From contig NZ_CP100416.1 in assembly GCF_026017845.1 (NCBI RefSeq), positions 6,891,892 to 6,955,891 on the forward strand: a DNA stretch of 64,000 nucleotides, written 5' to 3'. How positions within the stretch are numbered: position 1 is the stretch's first letter; each line of letters begins with the position of its first letter. A program made the translations under genes and the position numbers. Of the stretch, positions 25,084 through 32,959 are shown piece by piece. The stretch comes from Amycolatopsis mediterranei (GTDB lineage Bacteria > Actinomycetota > Actinomycetes > Mycobacteriales > Pseudonocardiaceae). The notes under the pieces are model-generated. The model was given only the letters and a program-made list of their open reading frames with translations, had not been told where the DNA came from and made no database searches.

Positions 25084-25704
25084 ATGACCAGCACAAATAC
25101 GCTGCATCACGTCTCCCCCGCCGAGGTGCGGGCCCGGCTGGGCGAGCCGGAGGCGATGATCAAGGCCAAGATCGGCGACCGCATCGACCAGTACGCCCGC
25201 CACTTCATCGCGCTCTCGCCGTTCCTGACGCTGGCGACCGCGGACGCGGCGGGCCGCGCCGACTGCTCGCCCCGCGGCGACTACCCCGGCTTCGTCAAGG
25301 TCCTCGACGAGCGCACGCTCGCGCTGCCCGACCGGCTCGGCAACAAGATCGCCGACTCGTTCCGCAACATCGCCGAGAACGACGGCGTCGGCCTGCTGTT
25401 CTTCGTCCCCGGCATGCGGGAAACCCTGCGGGTCAACGGAAGCGCGTACGTGACCGACGACCCGGACGTGCTCGCCCGGATGCGCACCGAGGCGAAGGCG
25501 CCGATGCTGGCGGTCGTCGTCGACGTCGCCGAGGTGTACTTCCACTGCGGCCGCGCGCTGATCCGGTCGCGCCTGTGGGACCCGGCGAGCCAGGCGCTGG
25601 CGGCGGAACTGCCGTCGGCCGCCGAGATGGCCGCCGAGAAGATGAACGTCGACCCGGCGCTGTTCGAGCAGCTCCTCGAAGACGGCTACCGGAAGCTGTA
25701 CTGA
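25084..25704 (+). CDS. PPOX-type FMN flavoprotein (MSMEG_1061-like)
   Basis: 206 residues, pyridoxamine-phosphate-oxidase-like split barrel: HFIALSPFLTLATADAAGRADCSPRGDYPGFVKVLD, then RLGNKIADSFRNIAENDGVGLLFFVPGMRETLRVNG, which are strong family segments binding FMN. The C-terminal VYFHCGRALIRSRLWDP is also typical. The exact reaction is unknown; related proteins reduce quinones or oxidised substrates. It lies one base before a ferredoxin-type reductase gene, which is probably its electron donor. ATG at 25084 is chosen over 25063, which lies in the promoter region. Confidence 0.85.
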   Translation: MTSTNTLHHVSPAEVRARLGEPEAMIKAKIGDRIDQYARHFIALSPFLTLATADAAGRADCSPRGDYPGFVKVLDERTLALPDRLGNKIADSFRNIAENDGVGLLFFVPGMRETLRVNGSAYVTDDPDVLARMRTEAKAPMLAVVVDVAEVYFHCGRALIRSRLWDPASQALAAELPSAAEMAAEKMNVDPALFEQLLEDGYRKLY

Positions 25705-25705
25705 C

Positions 25706-26587
25706 GTGCCCGAACTGCAGAAAACCATCCTGGACCACGTCGAGCACGTCACCGACGACGTCGTCTCCCTGGTCCTGCGCGGTGACGACGGCCCGCTGGC
25801 CCCGTGGGAGCCGGGCGCGCACATCGACCTGGAGCTGCCGAACTGGCTGACGCGCCAGTACTCGCTGTGCGGCGACCCCGGCGACCTGTCGGCCTACCGC
25901 ATCGCGGTCCGCCACGACCCGCTGAGCCGCGGTGGCTCCGAATACATCCACCTGTTCCTGCAGCCGGGCCGGACGCTCTCGGTTTCGTTGCCCCGCAACC
26001 ACTTCCCACTGCTCCCGGCCGCGGAGTACCTGTTCGTGGCGGGCGGGATCGGGATCACGCCGATCGTGCCGATGCTGCGGTCCGCCGTCGCTTCCGGTGC
26101 CGCGGTCACGCTCGTGTACGCGGGCCGGTCCCGGCCGTTCGCCGCGGAACTCACCTCGCTTTACGGAGATCGCGTGCGGCTCGCGCGCCCCGATTTCGCG
26201 GCCCTGGCCGAGGAATTCCCGGCCGCGGAGGTGTATTGCTGCGGCCCGGCGTCGATGGTGGACGCGGCCGAGGCGGTGTTCCCCGGGGTGCACACCGAGC
26301 GGTTCGAGCCCACCCGGCGGACGTTCGGGCCGGACACCGCGTTCGAGGTCGTGTGCGCCCGTTCCGGGGGCACGATCCAGGTCCCGGCGGACGAGTCGCT
26401 GCTCGACGCGCTGAACCACGCCGGACGCCCGGTGCCGTCCGCGTGCCGGGAAGGGGTCTGCGGCAGCTGCGAGGTCACGGTCGTCGAGGGGGAACCCGAG
26501 CACCGCGACGACATCGGCGCCGCCGCGGGCCGGATGTACCCGTGCGTGTCCCGCGCGCGGTCATCGCGGCTCGTGCTGGACCTCTGA
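25706..26587 (+). CDS. Ferredoxin reductase-type oxidoreductase (PDR/VanB family)
   Basis: 293 residues, GTG start one base after the PPOX stop. Order of domains: flavin barrel with RQYSLCGDPGDLSAYRIAV (RxYS flavin motif), pyridine nucleotide domain with FVAGGIGITPIVPML and VYCCGPASMVDAA, then a C-terminal plant-type [2Fe-2S] ferredoxin with cysteines in SACREGVCGSCEVTV and MYPCVSRA (C-x4-C-x2-C...C). This is the phthalate dioxygenase reductase/VanB layout. It passes NAD(P)H electrons to a partner, most likely the flavoprotein upstream. Its end overlaps the convergent DUF4184 gene by 27 bases. Confidence 0.9.
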   Translation: MPELQKTILDHVEHVTDDVVSLVLRGDDGPLAPWEPGAHIDLELPNWLTRQYSLCGDPGDLSAYRIAVRHDPLSRGGSEYIHLFLQPGRTLSVSLPRNHFPLLPAAEYLFVAGGIGITPIVPMLRSAVASGAAVTLVYAGRSRPFAAELTSLYGDRVRLARPDFAALAEEFPAAEVYCCGPASMVDAAEAVFPGVHTERFEPTRRTFGPDTAFEVVCARSGGTIQVPADESLLDALNHAGRPVPSACREGVCGSCEVTVVEGEPEHRDDIGAAAGRMYPCVSRARSSRLVLDL

Positions 26588-27298
26588 TCGGATCAGCGGC
26601 CACGCGACGACGTAGCAGGCCGCCGCGACGAAGCCGCCGCGGACCGCGCCGATCAGCAGGCACCTCACCCAGTCGTAGCCACTGACCCGGCTCACCGGGT
26701 CCGTCAGCCCGAGCAGCGCTCCCACCACCAGCCCCGCGCCGAGCCCGGCCGCCACCACCGTCCGGCCGGTGCGGGGCAGCGCCGGCCACGCCCGCTCGGC
26801 CCGCGGTGCCCGGCGGTACCAGCGCACGACAAGTACCGCGAGCAGCACCAGGCCACCGGTCGACGACACGTACCCGATGACGTTGTACAGCCGGTGCGGG
26901 CCGGCGACGGAGACCCGCAGCCACGCCCAGTGCCGCACGGCGAAGCCGCCGGTGTGAGTGAAGGCGTCCCAGAGCAGGTGGGTCGCCGCTCCCACGAGGA
27001 CCGAGACCACCGAGCCGAGCCACGGGACGCGGCCGGCCGGGCGGGGCACCCGCTCCCGCCAGCCGGCCGGCCCGAACGCCAGGACCGGCGCGAGAACCGC
27101 GTACCCGGCCGCCACCAGCGCCAGCCCGAGCAGCAGGTCCACGCTCACCAGGCCGGCGGGTTCGTGGGTCAGGGCGCCACCCGGGATGGGCACGTAGTAG
27201 GCGACGTCGGGCGCGAGCGAACCCGCGACCAGGCCGGGCAGCCACAGCCACCGGGCCAGCGGCACCACGGCGGCCGGGTGCGCGAAGGTGAAGGGCAA
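26561..27298 (-). CDS. DUF4184 family membrane protein
   Basis: 245 residues. It starts MPFTFAHPAAVVPLAR and contains LPGLVAGSLAPDVAYYVP and GAATHLLWDAFTHTGGF, the conserved His/Asp motifs of the DUF4184 family, with six hydrophobic segments. The motifs resemble those of membrane-bound metal-dependent hydrolases (YdjM-like, H...D...H-x3-D), but no activity is established. It is a single gene between convergent and divergent neighbours; there is no clear partner. Confidence 0.85.
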   Translation of the reverse strand: MPFTFAHPAAVVPLARWLWLPGLVAGSLAPDVAYYVPIPGGALTHEPAGLVSVDLLLGLALVAAGYAVLAPVLAFGPAGWRERVPRPAGRVPWLGSVVSVLVGAATHLLWDAFTHTGGFAVRHWAWLRVSVAGPHRLYNVIGYVSSTGGLVLLAVLVVRWYRRAPRAERAWPALPRTGRTVVAAGLGAGLVVGALLGLTDPVSRVSGYDWVRCLLIGAVRGGFVAAACYVVAWPLIRSEVQHEPR

Positions 27299-27380
27299 CG
27301 GACTCCCCCGTGTCTGACTGTCCGGGCGCCCAGCTTAGGGCGGGTACCATCGCGCTCAGCCTCGACGTCGAGGAGGCAGC

Positions 27381-28256
27381 GTGGGCGAACTCGGGCTGGC
27401 CGACACCAACGGCATCCTCGCGCTGCCCTGGGTCCGCCCCGACCGGACCAGCGCCGGCCTCGGCTGGGACCGGGTCTACGTCTCCCGCCAGCGGGAACGT
27501 CCCTACCGCGCCGAGTTCGGGGCCGCCCGCAGCCACCAGCTGATCCTGCACGTCGACGGCCCGGTCACCGTCCGGCGCGGGGTCGGGACCGCGCGCGAAC
27601 AGAGCCGGCGGATGCCGGCCGGTGGGCTCTTCCTGCAGCCGTCGCACGCCGAGCTGTCGGTGGAGCTGGGCGGGGAGCTCGACACCGTGCACGTCTACCT
27701 CGCCGACGACGCCGTGCAGGACGCCGCCGGCGAGCACGCGCCCGTGCGGCTCGCCGAGGAGCTCGGCAGCCACGATCCGCTGCTCGAACAGCTCGTGCTC
27801 GGCCTCGACGGGGTCGTCCGCGACTGGGAGCCGGGCGCCCGCACCTACGCCGACCAGCTCGGCGCGCTCGTGGCGGCCCAGCTCGTGCGCCGGCACCGGG
27901 CCGGGCGTGTCCCCGAGCCCGAGCCCGCCCGCGGCCTGTCCGACCGCCAGTTCGCGCGGGTCCGCGACCTGATGGCCGAACGGCTGGCCGAGCCGGTGCC
28001 GCTGGCCGACCTGGCCGCGCTCGCCGGGCTGAGCGTCAGCCAGTTCTCCCGCCGGTTCAAGGCCCGCACCGGCTTGCCGCCGCACCGCTACCTGCTGCGG
28101 CTGCGCGTCGAACAGGCCGGGCTGCTGCTGCGCACGGGCGACGACCCGATCGCCGAGATCGCCGTGCGCTGCGGGTTTTCCCACCAGGAGCACCTCACGC
28201 GGGTGCTGCGCGCCCAGCTCGGCACCACACCGGCCGCCCTGCGCCGCTCCGGCTGA
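27381..28256 (+). CDS. AraC family transcriptional regulator
   Basis: 291 residues. GTG start with a GAGGAGG site nine bases upstream. An N-terminal cupin-like sensing domain (HQLILHVDGPVTVRRG, then MPAGGLFLQPSHAELSVE) is followed by two HTHs: LADLAALAGLSVSQFSRRFKA and IAEIAVRCGFSHQEHLTRVL. It lies 75 bases upstream of the hydroxyquinol pathway genes on the same strand and is the likely activator. The gap between them has GTGC...GCAC half-sites around 28271-28300 and a TTGATACT -10-like element at 28317-28324. Confidence 0.88.
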   Translation: MGELGLADTNGILALPWVRPDRTSAGLGWDRVYVSRQRERPYRAEFGAARSHQLILHVDGPVTVRRGVGTAREQSRRMPAGGLFLQPSHAELSVELGGELDTVHVYLADDAVQDAAGEHAPVRLAEELGSHDPLLEQLVLGLDGVVRDWEPGARTYADQLGALVAAQLVRRHRAGRVPEPEPARGLSDRQFARVRDLMAERLAEPVPLADLAALAGLSVSQFSRRFKARTGLPPHRYLLRLRVEQAGLLLRTGDDPIAEIAVRCGFSHQEHLTRVLRAQLGTTPAALRRSG

Positions 28257-28331
28257 ACAACGCGCGTTTCGTGCTGTTGCACGGCTCGAACGTGCAGGAC
28301 CGGGCGCCTTTGCGGCTTGATACTGCCTCGC

Positions 28332-30077
28332 ATGACCTCGTTCAGCTACGCCGCGAACCCCGTCCGGGTGGTCTTCGGCTCGCTCGACACCCTCGGCGCG
28401 GAGGCCGATCGCCTCGGGCTCGGCCGCGTTCTGCTGATCGGCCGTCCGCGCCACGGCGACCGGGCCGCGGCGGCGCTCGGCCCCCGGCTGGCCGCGCGCT
28501 TCGAAGACGCCACCATGCACACCCCGGTCGACGTCACCGAGCGCGCGCTCAAGGTCGTCGCCGAGCACGACGTCGACGGCGTCGTCGCGATCGGCGGCGG
28601 CTCGGCGACGGGCTTGGCCAAGGCCATCGCGCTGCGGACGGACCTGCCGCAGCTGATCGTCCCGACGACGTACGCGGGTTCCGAACTGACGTCGGTCCTC
28701 GGCGAGACCGCCGACGGCCGCAAGACCACCCGGCGGACCCCGGCGGTCCGGCCGGAGACCGTCCTCTACGACGTCGGACTCACCCTCGAGCTGCCGGTCC
28801 CCGTCTCGGCGGCGAGCGGGCTCAACGCGCTCGCCCACGCCGTCGAAGCGCGCTACGCCCCGGACGCCAACCCGATGACCGACCTGCTCGCCGCGGAAGC
28901 GACGAAGCGGCTCATGGCCGCCCTGCCGCGGATCGCGGCCGATCCGTCCGATGTGGACGCCCGCACCGACGCGCTGCGCGGTGCGTGGCTCGCGGGGACG
29001 TGCCTCGACACGGTGAAAATGGGCCTGCACCACCGGCTCTGCCACCACCTGGGCGGCAAGTTCGGCCTGCCGCACGCCGAAACCCACGCCGTCCTGCTCC
29101 CGTACGTCATGGCGCACCAGGGGCTCGACGACGCGGACGACGTCTTCGAGCTCGCCGCGTCCCTGCCGATCCCGCATTCGCTGGCCGAGCTGGGTCTCAC
29201 CGAAGCCGACATCGAGGGCGAGCCGGATTTGCTGCGTCAGGCGTTGCACGGCACGCGCCCGGCCGCGCGCCCCAGCCTCAAGGCGCTCACGAAACAGGTG
29301 GTCGACAGCTTCGCCGGGGCGCCGGACCGGGTGCGCCTGCTGCTGACCGAGCTGGTCGAGACGCTGCACGGGTACGCGATCCGCACCGACCTCACCCAGG
29401 ACGAGTGGGAGTACGCGATCGGCTTCCTGACCCGCGCCGGGCACATCACCACCGACACGCGGCAGGAGTTCATCCTGCTGTCGGACACCCTCGGCGTGTC
29501 GAGCGTGGTCGACGTCCTGACCAACTCACGGACGCCGGACACGACGCCGTCGGCCGTCCTCGGCCCGTTCTACGTGGACGGCCCGCCGGAGACCCCACAG
29601 GGCGCCGACCTCGCCGCGGGTCTGTCCGGCACTCCGTTGTGGACGGACATCCGGGTGGTGGACACCGCGGACGTGCCGGTGGCGGACGCGATCGTCGACG
29701 TCTGGCAGTCCAATGAGGACGGTTTCTACGACGTCCAGCTGCCCGACGTCGACGGTCCGGTGCTGCGCGCACGGTTCCGCACCGACGCCGAAGGACGGCT
29801 GCGCTTCCGGACGATCGTGCCGAGCGCGTACCCGATCCCGGCCGACGGCCCGGTCGGACAACTGCTCGACGCCGTCGGGCGGCACCCCTACCGGGCACCG
29901 CACCTGCACTTCATGATCGCCAAACCCGGCTACCGCACGCTGATCACGCAGCTGTTCGTCGCCGGTGGGGACTACCTCGACTCGGACACCGTGTTCGGCG
30001 TCAAGGACGGCCTGATCGCCGACTTCGCCGGAGGCCGGCTCGACTTCACCTTCCGGATCTCAGGGAGCAGCGCGTGA
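28332..30077 (+). CDS. Fused maleylacetate reductase / hydroxyquinol 1,2-dioxygenase
   Basis: 581 residues in one frame with no internal stop. Residues 1 to ~312 are an iron-type alcohol dehydrogenase of the maleylacetate reductase branch: AIGGGSATGLAKAIA, PTTYAGSELTSVLGE, SGLNALAHAVEARYA and LPHAETHAVLLP with metal His residues. Residues ~315-581 are an intradiol dioxygenase: N-terminal helical linker, VLGPFYVDGPP, then iron ligands Tyr466 (NEDGFYDV), Tyr500 (SAYPIP), His524 and His526 (APHLHF). The dioxygenase opens hydroxyquinol to maleylacetate, which the reductase turns into 3-oxoadipate, so the fusion joins two successive steps. The reductase part is a little shorter than stand-alone enzymes at its C-terminus. 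Start at 28332 fits both the family N-terminus and the spacing; 28317 is an alternative. Confidence 0.9.
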   Translation: MTSFSYAANPVRVVFGSLDTLGAEADRLGLGRVLLIGRPRHGDRAAAALGPRLAARFEDATMHTPVDVTERALKVVAEHDVDGVVAIGGGSATGLAKAIALRTDLPQLIVPTTYAGSELTSVLGETADGRKTTRRTPAVRPETVLYDVGLTLELPVPVSAASGLNALAHAVEARYAPDANPMTDLLAAEATKRLMAALPRIAADPSDVDARTDALRGAWLAGTCLDTVKMGLHHRLCHHLGGKFGLPHAETHAVLLPYVMAHQGLDDADDVFELAASLPIPHSLAELGLTEADIEGEPDLLRQALHGTRPAARPSLKALTKQVVDSFAGAPDRVRLLLTELVETLHGYAIRTDLTQDEWEYAIGFLTRAGHITTDTRQEFILLSDTLGVSSVVDVLTNSRTPDTTPSAVLGPFYVDGPPETPQGADLAAGLSGTPLWTDIRVVDTADVPVADAIVDVWQSNEDGFYDVQLPDVDGPVLRARFRTDAEGRLRFRTIVPSAYPIPADGPVGQLLDAVGRHPYRAPHLHFMIAKPGYRTLITQLFVAGGDYLDSDTVFGVKDGLIADFAGGRLDFTFRISGSSA

Positions 30078-31816
30078 ACTACGACACCGACGTCATCGTG
30101 GTCGGCAGCGGCCCGGCCGGCGGCTCCGCGGCGCTGCTGCTCGCCACCTACGGCGTGCCCACGGTGCTGGCCACCAAGTACGGCTGGACGGCCAACACGC
30201 CCCGCGCCCACATCACCAACCAGCGGACCATGGAGGTGCTGCGCGACCTCGGCGTCGAGGACAAGGCCCTCGCCGCCGGGACGCCGCCCGAGCTGATGGG
30301 CGACACCGTGCTCTGCACGTCGCTGACCGGGCCGGAGATCGGCCGGATCGCCAGCTGGGGCACCGGCGACCGGTCGGCGTCCGAATACGCCGCCGCCAGC
30401 CCGTGCCACATGATCGACCTGCCGCAGACCTACCTGGAGCCGATCCTGGTGAGCGAAGCCGCCGCGCGGGGCGCGAAACTGCGGCTGGACACGGAGTTCC
30501 TTTCCTGCACCCAGGACGATTCCGGGGTCACGGCCCGCTTCCGCGATCGCGTGCGCGGCGACGAGTTCACGTTGCGCGCCAAGTACCTCGTCGGCGCGGA
30601 CGGCGCCCGCAGCCGCGTCGCCGAGCAGGCCGGGCTGCCCATCGCCGGGCAGACCGGCAAGGCGGGCAGCATGAACATCACGTTCACCGCCGACCTCGCG
30701 CGGTACGTGGCGCACCGGCCGAGCGTCCTGTACTGGGTGATGCGGCCGGGCGCGCACCTCGGCGGGATCGGGATGGGCCTGGTCCGGATGGTGCGGCCGT
30801 GGAACGAATGGCTGCTGACCTGGGGTTACGACATCGCCCAGCCGCCGCCCGATGTCGACGCCGAGGAAGCGACGCGGCTGGTGCGCGACCTGGTCGGCGA
30901 CCCTTCGCTGGACGTCGAAATCACCTCGACGTCACTGTGGACGGTCAACCACAACTACGCGACCGAGTACCGCGCCGGCCGGGTGTTCTGCGCCGGGGAC
31001 GCTGTGCACCGGCACCCGCCGTCCAACGGGCTGGGCTCGAACACGTCCATCCAGGACTCCTACAACCTGGCGTGGAAGCTCGCGATGGTGCTGCGCGGCG
31101 AGGCGGGCGAGGGGCTGCTGGACAGCTACACCGCCGAACGGGCGCCGGTCGGCAAGCAGATCGTCGATCGGGCGAACCTCAGCCGCGACCAGTTCGGGCC
31201 GATCTTCGCCGCCCTCGGCATCTCCGGCGGCACCGACGCCGACGGCATCACGGCCGGGCTCGAGACCTGCCTCGCGCCGACGGCCGAGGGAGCGCGGAAA
31301 CGGCGTGAGCTGGAGCAGGCGATCGAGCTGAAGCACTACGAGTTCAACGCGCACGGCGTCGAGCTGGACCAGCGGTACGTCTCGGGCGCGGTGCTGCCCG
31401 ACGGCGTCCCGCCGGTGCCCGGCCGCGATCCCGAGCTGTTCCACCGGCCGAGCACCGAGCCGGGGGCGAAGCTGCCGCACGCGTGGCTGGTCGGCGCGCA
31501 CGGGCGGCGCGTGTCCACTTTGGACCTCGTGGGCGGCGGCCGCTGGACGCTCCTGACCGGGCTCACCGGCACGCCGTGGCGCGACGCGGCGGCCAAGGCC
31601 GGCGCCGAGCTGGGCCTGGACCTGCGGACGGTCCGCATCGGCGAGCCGGGCGTCCGCGACGCCTACGGCGACTGGTCCCGCCTGAGCGGCATCGACGAGG
31701 ACGGCTGCCTCCTGATCCGCCCCGACAGCTACGTCGCCTACCGCCACCCCACGCAGTCCCCCACCCCCACAGAGTCTCTCATCAAGGCCCTTCGCACGCT
31801 CCTCGACCGTGATTGA
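30074..31816 (+). CDS. FAD-dependent aromatic hydroxylase, likely resorcinol hydroxylase
   Basis: 580 residues. GTG start overlapping the previous stop. Class A flavoprotein monooxygenase motifs: VIVVGSGPAGGSAALLLATY (FAD), YLVGADGARSRVAEQAG (DG motif) and GRVFCAGDAVHRHPPSNGLG (GD motif). It belongs to the phenol hydroxylase/TfdB-like group with a C-terminal thioredoxin-like domain (GGRWTLLTGLTG). Coupled to the hydroxyquinol dioxygenase/maleylacetate reductase fusion, it most plausibly hydroxylates resorcinol or a related phenol to hydroxyquinol. Substrate is inferred from context. The stop codon lies within the first unit of a 21-bp repeat array. Confidence 0.87.
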   Translation: MNYDTDVIVVGSGPAGGSAALLLATYGVPTVLATKYGWTANTPRAHITNQRTMEVLRDLGVEDKALAAGTPPELMGDTVLCTSLTGPEIGRIASWGTGDRSASEYAAASPCHMIDLPQTYLEPILVSEAAARGAKLRLDTEFLSCTQDDSGVTARFRDRVRGDEFTLRAKYLVGADGARSRVAEQAGLPIAGQTGKAGSMNITFTADLARYVAHRPSVLYWVMRPGAHLGGIGMGLVRMVRPWNEWLLTWGYDIAQPPPDVDAEEATRLVRDLVGDPSLDVEITSTSLWTVNHNYATEYRAGRVFCAGDAVHRHPPSNGLGSNTSIQDSYNLAWKLAMVLRGEAGEGLLDSYTAERAPVGKQIVDRANLSRDQFGPIFAALGISGGTDADGITAGLETCLAPTAEGARKRRELEQAIELKHYEFNAHGVELDQRYVSGAVLPDGVPPVPGRDPELFHRPSTEPGAKLPHAWLVGAHGRRVSTLDLVGGGRWTLLTGLTGTPWRDAAAKAGAELGLDLRTVRIGEPGVRDAYGDWSRLSGIDEDGCLLIRPDSYVAYRHPTQSPTPTESLIKALRTLLDRD

Positions 31817-31960
31817 GGAGTCGACACGCGTGATGAGAAGGTCAACTCGCGTGATTGGAGCGACGACACGGCGAACCGGCCGCGGCAGCTCGTGTCGACC
31901 CTTCAATCACGCGTGTCGGCCTCTCAATCACGCGAGTCGACCCTTCGATCCCGCGAGTCA
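31809..31960. repeat. Inverted 3+3 array with exact 21-bp period (array B)
   Basis: Units in one orientation start GTGAT at 31809, 31830 and 31851; units in the other start AATCAC/GATCCC at 31905, 31926 and 31947. Each step is exactly 21 bases. The core is the same as in array A (AATCACGCGAG and its complement). The two halves are near-complementary over about 60 bases and could form a long imperfect hairpin with a ~35-base loop. The stop codons of both convergent neighbours (31814-31816 and 31958-31960) lie inside the outer units. Confidence 0.9.
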
Positions 31961-32881
31961 CGGGGTCGTGGTGACGTGGTTGAAGGTCACCGGAGTGTTC
32001 GGGGGACCGCTGCCGTCGCCGATGGCCGGCTTCGACCGGTCGATCCCGCCGCGGGCGACCCGATCGAGGATCTCCAGGCCGGCGTCGTCGATGCTGCCGA
32101 ACACCGTGTACTCGGGCGGGATGGTGGTCTCGCCGAAGACCAGGAAGAACTGGGAACCGCCGGAGTCCGGAGCGGACGTCTTCGCCATCGCGACGACGCC
32201 GCGGCCGTAGGTCAGCTCGGGGAACAGCTCGTCGCGGATCGTGTAGCCCGGGCCGCCGGTGCCGTCGCCGACGGGGTCGCCGCACTGGAGCATCTGCAGG
32301 CCCGTGGTCACCGAAAGCCGGTGGCACGACGTGCCGTCGTAGAAGCCCTGCTTCGCCAGGCTCAGGAAGTTCACCACGGTGCACGGCGCCAGCGCGCGGT
32401 CCAGGGTGAGGCCGAGGTCGCCCGCGGTCGTCGCCAGCCGCACGCCGGCCGTCCCGGTCGACGGCGCCGGCCCGTCGGGCGGCAGCGCGACCTTCTTCGG
32501 TGCCGGTGAGGTGGAGTCCGGGGTGAACGCGCACGTCACCGGGTCGGCCAGCGGCTTCGTCCGCTTCGGCATCGGAGCCCGTCCACCCGGCAGGGTCACC
32601 GGGGTGCTCGGCGACGTAGGCGTCGGCGTCGGCGGCACGACCGTCGCCGACATGGCGGGCCAGCGCCCCGGCGCGACGTCCCCCCGCCCGTCCGGCTCGC
32701 GCAGGAACCCGGGATAACCCCAGGCCACGAAGGCCAGCACCATCAGGATGACGACCCCGACCGACCCGACGATCAGCACCACGGCGGCCGGGGACGTCCG
32801 CTTCGGCGGCACCGGTGGCTGCCACTGCGGGTAGTGGTACGGCGGCCCGCCCGGCCCGGGCCTGCCGTCCGGCTCGCTCAT
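31958..32881 (-). CDS. Membrane-anchored cyclophilin-type peptidyl-prolyl isomerase
   Basis: 307 residues. Pro/Gly-rich cytosolic tail, one membrane segment (AAVVLIVGSVGVVILMVLAF, residues ~32-51), a Pro/Thr-rich linker, then a cyclophilin domain: TVVNFLSLAKQGFYDGTSCHRL, GGPGYTIRDELF, RGVVAMAKTSAPDSGGSQFFLVFG and YTVFGSI. These are core catalytic segments. Extracytoplasmic cyclophilins help fold exported proteins; here the exported glycosidases encoded just upstream on the same strand could be clients, although a hairpin separates the genes. Confidence 0.9.
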   Translation of the reverse strand: MSEPDGRPGPGGPPYHYPQWQPPVPPKRTSPAAVVLIVGSVGVVILMVLAFVAWGYPGFLREPDGRGDVAPGRWPAMSATVVPPTPTPTSPSTPVTLPGGRAPMPKRTKPLADPVTCAFTPDSTSPAPKKVALPPDGPAPSTGTAGVRLATTAGDLGLTLDRALAPCTVVNFLSLAKQGFYDGTSCHRLSVTTGLQMLQCGDPVGDGTGGPGYTIRDELFPELTYGRGVVAMAKTSAPDSGGSQFFLVFGETTIPPEYTVFGSIDDAGLEILDRVARGGIDRSKPAIGDGSGPPNTPVTFNHVTTTP

Positions 32882-32920
32882 CCGCGCTCCCCTCGTCGGA
32901 GAGCCCATTCTGCCGTGCGG

Positions 32921-32954
32921 GCCGGCTTCCCGGGCGTGAACCCGGAAAGCCGGC
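32921..32954 (-). terminator. Hairpin after the GH95-like gene
   Basis: GCCGGCTTCCCGGG and CCCGGAAAGCCGGC pair with one mismatch over 14 bp around CGTGAA. It starts six bases after the minus-strand stop at 32960. Confidence 0.8.
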
Positions 32955-32959
32955 TCAGC

